DNA of 64,000 nt from JADZFO01 sp964512635 (GCA_964512635.1 CAZEJB010000004.1:62001-126000); one strand, 5' to 3'; counted from the first letter of the stretch, positions 1 to 9,100 are shown. The notes: generated by a model from the sequence alone, not told the origin. Numbers and translations are program-made.

Positions 1-233
1 GGGTCGACAGCTATCACAACGGCACGACTATCATGAACTCCGAAGGCGACGGCAAGGAAGTCGCCAACGGTTTCTCCGTGCTGGGTAAGTACAGCGACGG
101 CCAGGGCGGGTTCTGGGGCTGGCGCACCGAGCTTCGCCTCGACGGTCCCGAGCACCTGGTGATCGCGCACTTCAACATCCCGCCGGGCGAGCCCGAGTAC
201 ATCGCGGTGGAATACGCGATGGGCCGGGTGTAG
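1..233 (+). CDS. C-terminal end of a DUF1579-like protein (cut by the window edge)
   Basis: The reading frame is open from base 3 and ends at TAG. About 76 residues are visible, with no start in the window. The pattern of a Gly-rich central part, a W-G-W segment and a closing segment of the type IPPGEPEYIAVEYAMGRV resembles the end of DUF1579 proteins, small beta-barrel-like proteins of unknown function. The assignment rests on pattern only. A block of palindromic repeats follows directly downstream. Confidence 0.45.
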   Translation, partial: VDSYHNGTTIMNSEGDGKEVANGFSVLGKYSDGQGGFWGWRTELRLDGPEHLVIAHFNIPPGEPEYIAVEYAMGRV

Positions 234-243
234 GTCTGGTAGG

Positions 244-455
244 GGTGGGGCTTGTCCCCACCTGGATTTGTAGTGACTCAAGGACATGCGCCCTTCTTGT
301 AGCGGCGAGTCTTGACTCGCCCTCTCAAATGGAAAAGTATGGCGGGTCAAGACCCGCCCCTACAAACAGAAAGGGCCGGGGACAAGCCCACGGCCCTGCA
401 AAATCCTGGGAGCGCCAGCCATGGGCTGGCGGCAGTAGGCCAGGCTATGCCTGGC
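244..455. repeat. Cluster of short palindromic repeats
   Basis: Five clear palindromes lie in about 210 bases: GGTGGGG/CCCCACC (244-262), GGCGAGT/ACTCGCC with a CTTG loop (304-321), GGCGGGT/ACCCGCC with a CAAG loop (341-358), CGCCAGCC/GGCTGGCG with an ATG loop (413-431) and GCCAGGC/GCCTGGC with a TAT loop (439-455). GGGCCG/CGGCCC (373-396) is a sixth, looser one. The second and third, with their flanking TGTAG and CTACA, also pair with each other as a larger inverted repeat (about 298-365). This resembles dispersed REP-like elements; it could also terminate the convergent transcripts on both sides. Confidence 0.7.
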
Positions 456-461
456 GCACCA

Positions 462-902
462 TTAACTCGCGCTGGCGACGAGCTTGGCGTTCAGGTTGAT
501 AGGCACAGCCCCGAGCGCGCGGCTGATCGGGCAGCCGCTCTTGGTCGCCGTCGCGATTTCCTGGAACTGCTCGGCGGAGATATTCGGCACCTCGGCTTCG
601 CAGTCCAGGTCGATCTGGTTGACCGTCGGCTTGCCGTCCACAGCGTTGAGGTGAACGTTGGCCGTGGTGCGAACCCAGTTAGGGGTGAAGCCGGCCTCGG
701 ACAGACCATGAGCCAGCGCCATGCTGAAGCAGCCGCTGTGGGCCGCGCCGATCAACTCTTCCGGGTTGGTGCTGGGCCCGGTCTCGAAGCGTGAGACAAA
801 GTCGTAGGCGGTGTTGCTGAGGACACCGCTCTCGGTGGAAATGCTGCCCTTGCCTTCCTTAAGGTTGCCGTGCCACTCGCTGGTGGCGTGACGTATGGAC
901 AT
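462..902 (-). CDS. osmC: OsmC family peroxiredoxin
   Basis: A 146-residue protein, the usual OsmC length. OsmC proteins are cytoplasmic dimers that reduce organic hydroperoxides with two cysteines. Both motifs are present: the first Cys in EELIGAAHSGCFSMAL (around residue 58) and the second in SGCPISRAL (around residue 123). The N-terminal STESGVLSNTAYDF and the FETGPSTNPEEL stretch are typical of the OsmC subgroup rather than Ohr. AGGAGG stands 8 bases before the ATG, so translation is of the standard Shine-Dalgarno kind. It converges on the DUF1579-like gene across the palindrome block. Confidence 0.93.
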   Translation of the reverse strand: MSIRHATSEWHGNLKEGKGSISTESGVLSNTAYDFVSRFETGPSTNPEELIGAAHSGCFSMALAHGLSEAGFTPNWVRTTANVHLNAVDGKPTVNQIDLDCEAEVPNISAEQFQEIATATKSGCPISRALGAVPINLNAKLVASAS

Positions 903-980
903 GTTCTGGCCTCCTGTTCCTGATTTGGATTACTAATCCTACCGTGTACCGCGTAAAGCAGGTGTATGTTTCGTGACTGC

Positions 981-986
981 TATCAT
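981..986 (+). promoter_or_regulatory. -10 box (TATCAT) of paiB, leaderless
   Basis: TATCAT stands 6 nt before GTG 993. It supports that start over the ATG at 966. Confidence 0.6.
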
Positions 987-992
987 CGGGCG

Positions 993-1652
993 GTGTATAT
1001 CCCCCGGCACTTCAGGCAGGACGAGCCCGCGACGCTTCGCAATTTTATGGTTCGCCACAGCTTTGCGATCCTCAGTATTGCTGCCGCTTCGCGACCAGAG
1101 GCCGTGCATCTGCCGCTGCTCTGGCGCCCGAGAGACTGTGAAGACCGCCAGTGCGAGCTGGGGGTCCTGGTAGGGCATGTCGCACGCGCAAATCCAATCT
1201 GGCAGGCCATGGATGGTCAGCGCGAGGCCCTTGTCATCTTCAGCGGGCCGCACGCCTATGTCTCAGCGCGCTGGTACATTAGCCGACCGCAGGTGCCAAC
1301 CTGGAATTATCAGGCAGTACACGCTTACGGCGTTCCGCGCCTGCTTGAAGGGGAGAAAAGCGCCGTCGATATGCTGCAGGAGCTGGCAGCAAAATACGAG
1401 GGAGCACTCACGGACGTTGATGAGAAGCACAAGCCCTGGACCATGGCGGACGAGCCGGAGTACAGTGCTGCACTGCTGGGTGGGATAGTGGCTTTCGAGA
1501 TGCCCATAAGTGAGCTGCAGGGAAAGTTCAAGCTGAGCCAAAACAAGCTGAAGGAAGACCGCGCTGGTGTGATTGAAGGGCTGGCACTTCAGGACGACGC
1601 CGCGAGCAGGGATGTTGCCGCGCTGATGCAGGATTACATTGATCAAAGATAG
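993..1652 (+). CDS. paiB: PaiB-type FMN-binding split-barrel protein
   Basis: The 219-residue product begins VYIPRHF and continues with RNFMVRHSFAILSI and HLPLL, the conserved N-terminus of the PaiB family (FMN-binding flavin-reductase-like fold, annotated as negative transcriptional regulators in Bacillus). VSARWYISRPQVPTWNYQAV around residues 90-110 is the second family signature. An ATG lies 27 bases upstream, but the family begins at the YIPxHF motif and the -10 box TATCAT sits 6 bases before the GTG, so the GTG is preferred and the mRNA is probably leaderless. The regulatory role is inherited from the family name; the real substrate is unknown. Confidence 0.85.
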   Translation: MYIPRHFRQDEPATLRNFMVRHSFAILSIAAASRPEAVHLPLLWRPRDCEDRQCELGVLVGHVARANPIWQAMDGQREALVIFSGPHAYVSARWYISRPQVPTWNYQAVHAYGVPRLLEGEKSAVDMLQELAAKYEGALTDVDEKHKPWTMADEPEYSAALLGGIVAFEMPISELQGKFKLSQNKLKEDRAGVIEGLALQDDAASRDVAALMQDYIDQR

Positions 1653-1685
1653 CCCCAATGACCTGGGGCCGGCGGGGGAAGGTAA

Positions 1686-1763
1686 TGGTCGGGCGGGCGA
1701 GATTCGAACTCGCGACCCCTAGTCCCCCAGACTAGTGCGCTAACCGGGCTGCGCCACCGCCCG
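1686..1763 (-). tRNA. tRNA-Pro (anticodon GGG)
   Basis: A full cloverleaf reads on the minus strand: acceptor CGGGCGG/CCGCCCG, anticodon stem CTAGT/ACTAG with loop CTGGGGG (anticodon GGG), T arm GCGAG-TTCGAAT-CTCGC, discriminator A. CCA is encoded. Confidence 0.97.
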
Positions 1764-1774
1764 AACGAAGGGCC

Positions 1775-1780
1775 ATTATA
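1775..1780 (-). promoter_or_regulatory. -10 box (TATAAT) of tRNA-Pro
   Basis: A perfect TATAAT ends 11 nt before the mature tRNA 5' end, the same spacing as for the other three tRNA genes here. Confidence 0.65.
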
Positions 1781-1931
1781 CCTGCTGAACAGATTTCCTG
1801 CAGCGCAGCCCTAATCAGATGGAGGGCAGATATTGGCCAGGCGGCCGGCAGGCACCTTGCTTCAAGAATGGAACAGCAGCGACATCGGGCCCGTCAGTGG
1901 ATTCGTGACCATAATCACGGTTTACAGGATC

Positions 1932-1960
1932 TTGTTTCACTCCCCACCGCGCTGTATACT
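1932..1960 (+). promoter_or_regulatory. Candidate promoter of the cytidylyltransferase gene
   Basis: TTGTTT, 17 bases, TATACT. The -10 box matches 5 of 6, the -35 box 3 of 6. It would give a leader of about 105 nt, unlike most genes here. Confidence 0.35.
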
Positions 1961-2071
1961 GTTTGTGTTGACCACACTCTTCGGCCAACCCGGGCGCAGG
2001 CCCGTCTCCATTCCCACACGGGGCATCTTACCTATTCAAGAGCCAATCTCCAAACCCGGAGGCGTTTCCGC

Positions 2072-2791
2072 ATGCGTAAAGTAATAATCCTTCAGGCCCG
2101 CATGGCCAGCTCGCGCTTTCCAAACAAAGTGCTGGCTGAGCTGAGCGGCAAGCCCATGATCGCGCACATCATCGAGAGGCTCAAGGCCAGCAAACTGGCC
2201 GATGAGCTGAACGTTGCCATTCCGGCGGAGCCCAGCGAAGATGCACTGGCTGCCGCGCTGGAAGGCTATGGTGTGACGATCAGCCGTGGACATCCGACGG
2301 ACGTACTGGGCCGCTATATTCAGGCGGCCTATCAGACCGGCGCCGAACTGATTGTTCGCGCGACCGCAGATAACCCCTTTGTCTGCCCGGAGAATCTGGA
2401 CAACCAGCTTCAGGCCGTGCTTGACAACCCCGAGACAGATTATGTGTTTACCGAAGGCCTTCCCGTCGGCGTGACGGTTGAGACCTTCAATCTCAAGACT
2501 CTTGAGAAACTCGATTTCCTGGCGCGCAGTAACAACCACCGTGAGCATGTCACGCTCTACCTGCGCGAGCATCCCGGTCCCTTTGTTACCCGCACCCTGC
2601 ATGCTCCCGCTGAGCTCAACCGACCGAACTTCCGCCTGACGGTTGATACACCCGCCGAGCTTGAGCGCGTCCAGGGCCTGTATAACAAAGTCTGGCAGCC
2701 CGGAGGCATTGCAGATCTCGCGGCGGCGGTACGCATCTACGACGAAAACCCATCTGAATATGAGCAGGTTGCCAGCGCGGCATCTGCCTAG
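2072..2791 (+). CDS. SpsF/NeuA-like cytidylyltransferase family protein
   Basis: A 239-residue nucleotidyltransferase of the acylneuraminate cytidylyltransferase-like family, which includes SpsF (spore coat polysaccharide). These enzymes activate sugars for surface glycans. The N-terminal IILQARMASSRFPNKVL holds the family nucleotide-binding loop (QxRxxSxRxPxK), RATADNPFVCPE around residue 96 is the acidic D-N-P site, and TEGLPVGVTVE follows. The ATG is chosen because GGAGG lies 9 bases before it; a longer frame upstream lacks such support. A strong terminator follows the gene. No sugar-pathway partners are adjacent, so the donor sugar is unknown. Confidence 0.85.
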   Translation: MRKVIILQARMASSRFPNKVLAELSGKPMIAHIIERLKASKLADELNVAIPAEPSEDALAAALEGYGVTISRGHPTDVLGRYIQAAYQTGAELIVRATADNPFVCPENLDNQLQAVLDNPETDYVFTEGLPVGVTVETFNLKTLEKLDFLARSNNHREHVTLYLREHPGPFVTRTLHAPAELNRPNFRLTVDTPAELERVQGLYNKVWQPGGIADLAAAVRIYDENPSEYEQVASAASA

Positions 2792-2812
2792 CCTGGAGAA
2801 GGCGTTCGAGCA

Positions 2813-2842
2813 ACAGCCGCCGCAAGGCGGCTGTTTGCTTTT
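2813..2842 (+). terminator. Rho-independent terminator
   Basis: The nine-base stem ACAGCCGCC/GGCGGCTGT with a GCAA tetraloop is followed by TTGCTTTT, just after the cytidylyltransferase stop codon. Confidence 0.85.
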
Positions 2843-2865
2843 CATGGTTGCCGTCCGGGCCTGTT

Positions 2866-2871
2866 TATACT
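2866..2871 (+). promoter_or_regulatory. -10 box (TATACT) of the Nudix gene, leaderless
   Basis: TATACT stands 6 nt before GTG 2878 and downstream of the preceding terminator. Confidence 0.6.
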
Positions 2872-2877
2872 GGTCTG

Positions 2878-3453
2878 GTGACTGATCAGACCTCGCGCGT
2901 CTTTGAGTGCCCCTGGTGGTGGGTCGAAGCCCGCAACTATTGCGATCCTGATGGCAACCCGCGGCAGTGGTTTACCGTGTGCCGGCCGAGCCCGGAGACT
3001 GTTCACATCCTCGCGCTGACAGAAGATGGGCAGGTTCCGCTTATTCGCCAATGGAGGCCGGGCCTGCAGGCCTGGCTTTGGGAGTTGCCGGCTGGGATTT
3101 GCGATGTCCCGGGTGAGGAACTGGCCGTCACGGCCGCGCGCGAGCTTGAAGAGGAAACAGGCTTCAGGCCGATGCGCACGATTCATTTGCTGCGCGGGAC
3201 GGTCAGTCCAGGCCTGAGCAATGAAATGTGGAACGGTTTTCTTTGTCTGAAGCTCACCCGCGTGTCTCATGAACTGGGTGTCCACGGTGAGCAAATCGAG
3301 CTGCACCTGACGCCATTTGACGAGCTGGAGGAACGCCTGCTTGAGCTGGCAGCCGGCGGTGAACTTGTGGACAGCAAAATATTCGGTCATATTGCTCTCG
3401 CCCGCAGGGCGCTGGCGTCACTGCCGCCTGAAGCAACTGTAGTCAAACCTTAG
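2878..3453 (+). CDS. Nudix hydrolase (ADP-ribose pyrophosphatase-like)
   Basis: A 191-residue protein with a Nudix box GICDVPGEELAVTAARELEE then ETGF around residues 70-95. The PAG that precedes it and the QWRPGLQAWLWELPAG context are those of ADP-ribose/nucleoside-diphosphate-sugar hydrolases. The first spacer of the box is one residue longer than the classical GX5E. The catalytic RELEEETG is intact. An in-frame TTG lies 30 bases upstream, but TATACT stands 6 bases before the GTG, so a leaderless start at GTG is preferred. Substrate is not predictable beyond the family. Confidence 0.88.
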   Translation: MTDQTSRVFECPWWWVEARNYCDPDGNPRQWFTVCRPSPETVHILALTEDGQVPLIRQWRPGLQAWLWELPAGICDVPGEELAVTAARELEEETGFRPMRTIHLLRGTVSPGLSNEMWNGFLCLKLTRVSHELGVHGEQIELHLTPFDELEERLLELAAGGELVDSKIFGHIALARRALASLPPEATVVKP

Positions 3454-3537
3454 CGCAATGAACTGTGGCATGCGGTATAAAGTCCTGTCTGCTGAGGGTT
3501 CTGATGTGGACGCGGGCGCGTCTAACCAGACTAAATA

Positions 3538-6500
3538 ATGCTTGAATTCTCGCGCCCAATCTGGCTTTTGCTGCTGCTGGTAATCCCGGCACTGGTTTTT
3601 GTCGCGCTGCGCCTCAGCTATGCCTCTCTCGGACCTTATCAGAAGTGGATCAGCCTTGGCGTCCGGATTATTGTCTGGATCCTGCTGGTCTTCTCCGCTG
3701 CCGGTGCTCAGTTTGTCCGCCACTCCGACCGCGTCAGCGTTATCGTCGTGCGAGACAGCTCAGACAGCATCGATGACAACCAGGTGGCCCAGGTCACTAC
3801 TGCCCTTGAGACCGCGCGCCAGAGCATGCGCAAGGATGATTCACTGGGCAAGGTCAATTTCGGCGCCGATGCTTACCTTGAGTTCCTGCCTCAACCTGGT
3901 ACTGACGAGCGGATGCTGCAGGAGTGGCAGACCGAGCCACGCGGCAACTTCACCGACATCGGCGAAGCGATCCAGCTTGCCGTAGCGAGCTTCCCGGACA
4001 ACGCGCAAAAACGCCTTGTTCTGATCACCGACGGCAATGAAAACGTTGGCAGTGCCCTGGCCGAGAGCCGGGTGGCCCGGGATAACGACGTTGAGCTCTT
4101 TACTGTTCCGCTGACGACGCGTACCGGTCCGGAAGTTGTACTCGACAGCCTTGAAGCGCCGGAGCGCGCCAGCCTGGGCGAGACGGTTAACGTTCGCTTC
4201 GTACTAAACAGCACAGTCGCCACCGAGGCGGATGTAACCCTGATGCGCAACGGCGAGTTTGTAGACAAGGCGCCGCTGAGCATCAAGCCGGGGAAGGAAG
4301 TCTACGAATTCCCCGTCACCATTGATCAGTCCGGGTTTTTTACCTATGAGTTGGCCGTAGAACCACGTCAGGACACAGTAGCCGAGAACAACCGCGCCTA
4401 CACCTTCAGCGTGGTCCAGGGCCAGCCGCGACTGCTGTATGCCACCGGCGACCCTGGAGAGCTGGCTTACCTGCCCAAGACCCTGATCAGCCATAACATC
4501 GCTGTGGACGTCGTTCCTCCCAGCGGTATTCCCTACAGTCTCGAAGATTTCCAAGTCTACGACGGCATCATCTTCAGCGATGTGGCGGCCTTTGACATTT
4601 CCACTGAGCAGATGAAGATGATTCAGGTCATGGTACGCGACTTCGGCCGCGGTTTCATGATGCTCGGCGGGGACAAGAGCTTTGGTGTTGGCGGTTATTA
4701 CGAGACGCCGATTGAAGAGACCCTGCCCGTAGATATGGACTTTCGGCGCAAGCGGGTTACCCCCAGTTCGCTGGTGATCTGCCTGGTCGACAAGTCAGGC
4801 TCGATGGCGGCAACGGTTGGCGGCGTCGAGAAGATCCAGATGGCCAAGGAAGCCTGCATTGAAGTGGTCAAGCTGCAGGGGCCAAGTGACTATGTCGGTG
4901 TCATGGGATTTGACGACACCGGCCAGTGGGTGGTCAAACCCGAAGCAAACGTTGACAAGGGCGCGGTCATCAACACGATCAGCCAGATGCGCGGCGGCGG
5001 TGGAACAGACTTGTACCCAGCACTGAAGTCCGCCTTTGAAGAAGCCAAGAACATCAAAGTGCAGGTCAAGCACTTCATCATTTTCACCGACGGCATGGTC
5101 GCCCCTGGGGACTTCGAAGGTCTGGCCAAGGAAATGCAGGCCGAGAACTGCACCATGTCCACGGTTGCCTTCGGTACCGACGCCGACATTCCCTTTATGA
5201 AGGAACTGGCCCAGCTTGGCGGTGGCAATATGTATGAAGCCCGCAACCTGCAGGACCTGCCCCGTATTTTCACGCGCGAAGTATTCATGGCCAATAAGGC
5301 CACGATCGATGAAGAGCCATTTATTCCGCGGCCGACCGGGGACAGCCCGCTTTTGTCCGGCATTGCCTGGGGCTCAGCTCCGGCCCTGCTCGGCTATGTC
5401 GCAACCTCGGCCAAAGAGCGCGCACAGGTGCCGCTGGTTACCGGCAAGGAAGATCCCCTGCTGGCCGTCTGGCGTTATGGTCTGGGCAAGAGCGCTGCCT
5501 TTACCAGTGATGCCAAGAACCGCTGGGCCGCGCAGTGGCTGGGCTGGAGCGGCTATGAACGTTTCTTCCTGGGTCTGGCGCGTTGGATCCGCAGCGATCT
5601 CGACAGCAGCAATATCGACGTTAAGACCAGTATCACCGGACGCGAGGGTGTGGTGCAGGTCAGCGCAGTGGGCCAGGACGGCCAGTTTCTGAACCAGAGC
5701 AGCTTTGAAGCGCGGATTACTGATCCGGAGCTTGAAAGCCGCAACGTAAAGCTCGAACAGGTAGGACCGGGCCAGTACGAAGGCCGCTTTGAAGTTGCAG
5801 GCAACGGCAACTACTTCGTCAACGTTGTTCAGATGGCTGGGGAGAAAGGACAGGAAAAGGCCCCGGTGGGTGCTGCAGCCGGTGGTCTGGCTGTTTCCTA
5901 CTCGCCGGAATACCGTGACATCTCGCCCAACACCTTCCTCCTCAGCCAGATGCAGGAGGGCAGCCTCGCACCGGAAGAAGTCAGCCTGGAAGGGCTTTTT
6001 GAGCAGGGTCGCAAGCCGACCAAGCGTCTTGAAGATGCCTGGGAGCTTTTTACCCTGATTGCTCTGATCCTCTGGCTGCTTGACGTGGCGGCGCGGCGCC
6101 TTGTGCTGGATGCGCAGGAATGGCAACAGGCCTTTGCCACAGTGCTGGGCGGAACTTCCGGCCGTCGGGCCCAGCGCACGCGCGAAAGTCTGGCCGGGCT
6201 GCTGTCAGCCAAGGAGCGCGCAACTGGCCGTGGATCAGGCCGGCCCGGCAGTATGCCTGGTGAGGAGCGGGCAGGCGAGTGGGATCCGGCGGCGCTGGCC
6301 GAAGCTCGTGAGCGGCGTGAGCGGCTCGACCAGGCCACCGCTGCACGCAGTCGTGCAGGTGCCCCGCCGCCAGTTGAAGGCAAGGGTGCCGCTCAGACCG
6401 GCGGTGTGATTTCCGCTCCGCCAGAGGAGCCGCAGCAGCGCGCAGCCCAGGGTGCCAGCGAGCTTTCCAGCCTGCGGCGCAAGCTGGACTCCAGCGAACA

Positions 6501-6663
6501 GCGTACCGCAACAGGGAGTGGAACCTTTAAGCCAATGGATCCACCGGCCGGCACCTCTCAGCCTGCTGCGACGCCCCCGCCTAAGCCTGCAGCCCCGATG
6601 ACCGAGCGTGACTTCACCAGCCGTCTGCTGGACCGCAAACGTAAGAAGCAGGACGACGAATGA
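3538..6663 (+). CDS. Large membrane protein with two vWA domains and a glutamine-amidotransferase-like domain
   Basis: A 1041-residue protein. Two N-terminal membrane segments (about 8-28 and 38-58) precede a first vWA domain with a DSSDS metal site (near residue 73), a beta-sandwich region, a class I amidotransferase-like domain (about 300-400, without a visible catalytic triad), and a second vWA domain with DKSGS at residues 418-422, GGTDLYPAL and TDG. A third membrane segment (about 838-858) is followed by a charged, Pro/Ala/Arg-rich tail of about 180 residues. This matches the BatA-like and DUF1355-like proteins of envelope operons. It overlaps the next gene by ATGA and is the first gene of a four-gene operon. 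The function is unknown; a surface complex with the ABC permease encoded below is an inference. Confidence 0.85.
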   Translation: MLEFSRPIWLLLLLVIPALVFVALRLSYASLGPYQKWISLGVRIIVWILLVFSAAGAQFVRHSDRVSVIVVRDSSDSIDDNQVAQVTTALETARQSMRKDDSLGKVNFGADAYLEFLPQPGTDERMLQEWQTEPRGNFTDIGEAIQLAVASFPDNAQKRLVLITDGNENVGSALAESRVARDNDVELFTVPLTTRTGPEVVLDSLEAPERASLGETVNVRFVLNSTVATEADVTLMRNGEFVDKAPLSIKPGKEVYEFPVTIDQSGFFTYELAVEPRQDTVAENNRAYTFSVVQGQPRLLYATGDPGELAYLPKTLISHNIAVDVVPPSGIPYSLEDFQVYDGIIFSDVAAFDISTEQMKMIQVMVRDFGRGFMMLGGDKSFGVGGYYETPIEETLPVDMDFRRKRVTPSSLVICLVDKSGSMAATVGGVEKIQMAKEACIEVVKLQGPSDYVGVMGFDDTGQWVVKPEANVDKGAVINTISQMRGGGGTDLYPALKSAFEEAKNIKVQVKHFIIFTDGMVAPGDFEGLAKEMQAENCTMSTVAFGTDADIPFMKELAQLGGGNMYEARNLQDLPRIFTREVFMANKATIDEEPFIPRPTGDSPLLSGIAWGSAPALLGYVATSAKERAQVPLVTGKEDPLLAVWRYGLGKSAAFTSDAKNRWAAQWLGWSGYERFFLGLARWIRSDLDSSNIDVKTSITGREGVVQVSAVGQDGQFLNQSSFEARITDPELESRNVKLEQVGPGQYEGRFEVAGNGNYFVNVVQMAGEKGQEKAPVGAAAGGLAVSYSPEYRDISPNTFLLSQMQEGSLAPEEVSLEGLFEQGRKPTKRLEDAWELFTLIALILWLLDVAARRLVLDAQEWQQAFATVLGGTSGRRAQRTRESLAGLLSAKERATGRGSGRPGSMPGEERAGEWDPAALAEARERRERLDQATAARSRAGAPPPVEGKGAAQTGGVISAPPEEPQQRAAQGASELSSLRRKLDSSEQRTATGSGTFKPMDPPAGTSQPAATPPPKPAAPMTERDFTSRLLDRKRKKQDDE

Positions 6664-8231
6664 TGACCAGGGTGATGCTCTGGCGCTGTGTTCTTCTGCT
6701 GCTCGGATTGATGGGAAATGCAGGGATTACCGTAGGCTGCCGCTCAGAAAAAACGCAAAATGAGAAAGACGCCGCTGCCGCGCAGGCGATGGCCAGTTCG
6801 CACCTTCCGGACACCTACCAGGCCGGTTGCAGCCAGCGAGCATGGCTTGGCGGCAAGGGTAATGCGGGGGACAGCGGTTACTGCAATGCAAGACTCAAGC
6901 TGCCCCTCAACCGCACGCCAGCCTGGGAGTATTCCTACAGCCAGGCAGAGCTGTCAGACTCAAACCTCAACAGCCTGCTGCACTACGACGGCCGGGTGTA
7001 TCTTTCGGCTTACTGCCCACAGATCGTCTGTCTTCGGACACAGGACGGCAGCCAGATATCAAACAGCGTGGAGTTTGCATCGCAGACTTCCGCGGACGCC
7101 GGACCACGCGAGTACTTCACCAGCCTGTATCTGCATCAAAGCGGCCTGCTGCTGGGGAGCGACAACTTCGGCCGCCGTTACTGCTGGCAACCCATAAGTG
7201 ACGGTATCGAGCGCCGCTGGCTGCGCAGCGGGCCGACGGAAAAGAACTTCCTTGGTGTCCCGCTGCCTGGCCTGAGCGTGGCTTCCTTTGAAGAAGGACT
7301 TGTGGCGATGAAGCTGGAGGATGGCGCGAGGGCCTGGGGCGTCCCGGTGCTGCAGCGCAACCGACGCTTCCGCGACAACAGCAACATGGTTGCCACGGAT
7401 GACGGGACACTGGTGTGGTGCTCCGGCTACGGCGACATGGAGGCCTTTAAGGGCGAAAGTGGCGAGCCTTTGTGGGCCGCGGCTGTGCCCTCCACCCTGC
7501 GCTCCATCGCCCTGGATCAGAAGAACGCGCTGGCCTATGTCGCTTACCAGAATGAATTAGTGGAGTGCCGCAGCATGGCCGACGGCAGCCTGCTTTGGGA
7601 CTTTAACTGGGGCGAGCTGATTCCGGCTCAGGAGCGCGCTGCGCTGCAGGCCGAGATGGAAGAAGGCGAGACCTATCGTGCGCGGCTGTCTTCACTCACG
7701 ATTGCTCCGGACGGAGTCGTGCTTTCTCTGTACAACGGCTATTGCATCAACCTCAGCCGCGCGGGCGAAGTAATCTGGCAGCGCCGCTGCGACAGCATGC
7801 TGTTTGACACCCTTGTGCTGGATAATGCCTTCCTGCTAACTCAGTTTGCGGCGATTCCGCGCTCGGAGCAGCGCAGGGCGGCGCAAGGCAGCCGGCCGCT
7901 CTTGCTGCCACCCTGGCACGGCTTGCGAGCGCGGCTCTCCAAAGCGGGAATCGACGTGCCGGAGTATAAGGAAGGTCAGCTAAACGTGACTTACTTCGCG
8001 GGCCAGCTTGGCGGCGTCGCGATAGCGGTCCGCTTTACAGCTGTTGATCCGGCCACTGGCGCGGAGCTGGACAGCCACGAGTCGGATGTCGACTTCGCTG
8101 TCGGCCCGGTACCGGCTTACAATATGTTGCTCGCCGGCGGTGGCCGGCGCCTGAGTGAGACCTTGAAGACAAGCAGCAAGGAGCCGCGCATAGTGCAGGC
8201 TTTTGACTGGCTCGAGTGGGAGGGGACCTAG
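6660..8231 (+). CDS. Exported PQQ-like beta-propeller protein
   Basis: A 523-residue protein with an N-terminal signal (hydrophobic core MLWRCVLLLLGLMGNAGI, possible but weak lipobox TVGC). The body repeats blades of the type DGRVYLSAYC, ... RTQDGSQIS, DGTLVWCSGYGDMEAFKGES and ADGSLLWDFNWG, the WD/PQQ-like propeller pattern used for protein contacts or as a sensor scaffold. The start codon overlaps the stop of the vWA gene by four bases (ATGA), so it is translationally coupled. Its role within the vWA/ABC-2 operon is unknown. Confidence 0.75.
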   Translation: MMTRVMLWRCVLLLLGLMGNAGITVGCRSEKTQNEKDAAAAQAMASSHLPDTYQAGCSQRAWLGGKGNAGDSGYCNARLKLPLNRTPAWEYSYSQAELSDSNLNSLLHYDGRVYLSAYCPQIVCLRTQDGSQISNSVEFASQTSADAGPREYFTSLYLHQSGLLLGSDNFGRRYCWQPISDGIERRWLRSGPTEKNFLGVPLPGLSVASFEEGLVAMKLEDGARAWGVPVLQRNRRFRDNSNMVATDDGTLVWCSGYGDMEAFKGESGEPLWAAAVPSTLRSIALDQKNALAYVAYQNELVECRSMADGSLLWDFNWGELIPAQERAALQAEMEEGETYRARLSSLTIAPDGVVLSLYNGYCINLSRAGEVIWQRRCDSMLFDTLVLDNAFLLTQFAAIPRSEQRRAAQGSRPLLLPPWHGLRARLSKAGIDVPEYKEGQLNVTYFAGQLGGVAIAVRFTAVDPATGAELDSHESDVDFAVGPVPAYNMLLAGGGRRLSETLKTSSKEPRIVQAFDWLEWEGT

Positions 8232-8233
8232 AA

Positions 8234-9100
8234 ATGTGGTCAATGGTTCTTAAGGAATACCGCCAGCGGGCGCGTGGTGTGGCGACGGTCGGCCTGATCA
8301 TCGCCTATACGCTGATCCTCGGCGGTGTATCTTTCTTTGTCTATCTGGCGATGTATGCCGCGCTTGCAGCACAGAACGCCCAGGCCTCAGCGGCGGGACG
8401 TGCACTTTGCGTTGCCACCTTCATCGCCCAGATGATCATGGCTCTGATGCTCTCGCTGTCCCTTAACGCCAGCACCATTGCCGCCGAAAAGGATCAGGAA
8501 ACCTTCGATCTGCTCAACCTGACACTCTTCAAGAGCTGGGAGATTGTGCTGGGCAAGTTCTTCTCTTCGACGGGTTTCCTGTTCATTCTGGTCTTTACTG
8601 CCGTACCGATTTACACCTTGGCCTTCACCTTCGGCGGCATCGACATCGGGGCGATGTACCGCCTGGCGGCAGTGGTGACCGGAACAACCCTGCTGATATC
8701 CAGCATCGGCCTGTTCTTCTCCCTGGTCAGTGATGATCTGCGAACAGCCCTTGGCCGCAGCTTCCTGGTCATGATCGTGATCGGAGCAGTGACCCTCTTC
8801 CTTGGGCTGGCTCTGGGAGGCAGCCTGAACTCCAGTCAGCCCAATCCCTTCACTTACTACGGCGGGCTGCTGTCATTCTTCGTTAACCCGCTCTGGGCCG
8901 CGATTGACGTCCTGGGATCACCGCTCAGTGGACAGCTTGCCTGGGGCAGCAACGGCGGTGCCGTGCCCTTTGTCATCAACTCCGGCATGCTCTGGGCCTT
9001 CACAGCCGGCTTCCAGACTCTCTGCGCCGCCGGCCTGCTGGCGGTCACTTCGATGATCTACCCACGCTACCGCGCCAGCCGTCAGGGAGGTGTGGCATGA
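8234..9100 (+). CDS. ABC-2 type transporter permease
   Basis: A 288-residue protein with about six hydrophobic segments. The stretch AAEKDQETFDLLNLT, then LFKSWEIVLGKFFSS, is the typical cytoplasmic loop of ABC-2 permeases (NosY/GldF type). The ATG two bases after the preceding stop is preferred because GGAGG lies 10 bases upstream; a GTG at 8216 inside the preceding gene is less likely. No ABC ATPase gene is present in this operon or nearby, so the ATPase must be encoded elsewhere. Confidence 0.88.
   Translation: MWSMVLKEYRQRARGVATVGLIIAYTLILGGVSFFVYLAMYAALAAQNAQASAAGRALCVATFIAQMIMALMLSLSLNASTIAAEKDQETFDLLNLTLFKSWEIVLGKFFSSTGFLFILVFTAVPIYTLAFTFGGIDIGAMYRLAAVVTGTTLLISSIGLFFSLVSDDLRTALGRSFLVMIVIGAVTLFLGLALGGSLNSSQPNPFTYYGGLLSFFVNPLWAAIDVLGSPLSGQLAWGSNGGAVPFVINSGMLWAFTAGFQTLCAAGLLAVTSMIYPRYRASRQGGVA

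Noticed and set aside
2036..2845. Minus-strand frame across the cytidylyltransferase gene
   Set aside because: It runs through the terminator, and the plus strand encodes the recognisable enzyme.
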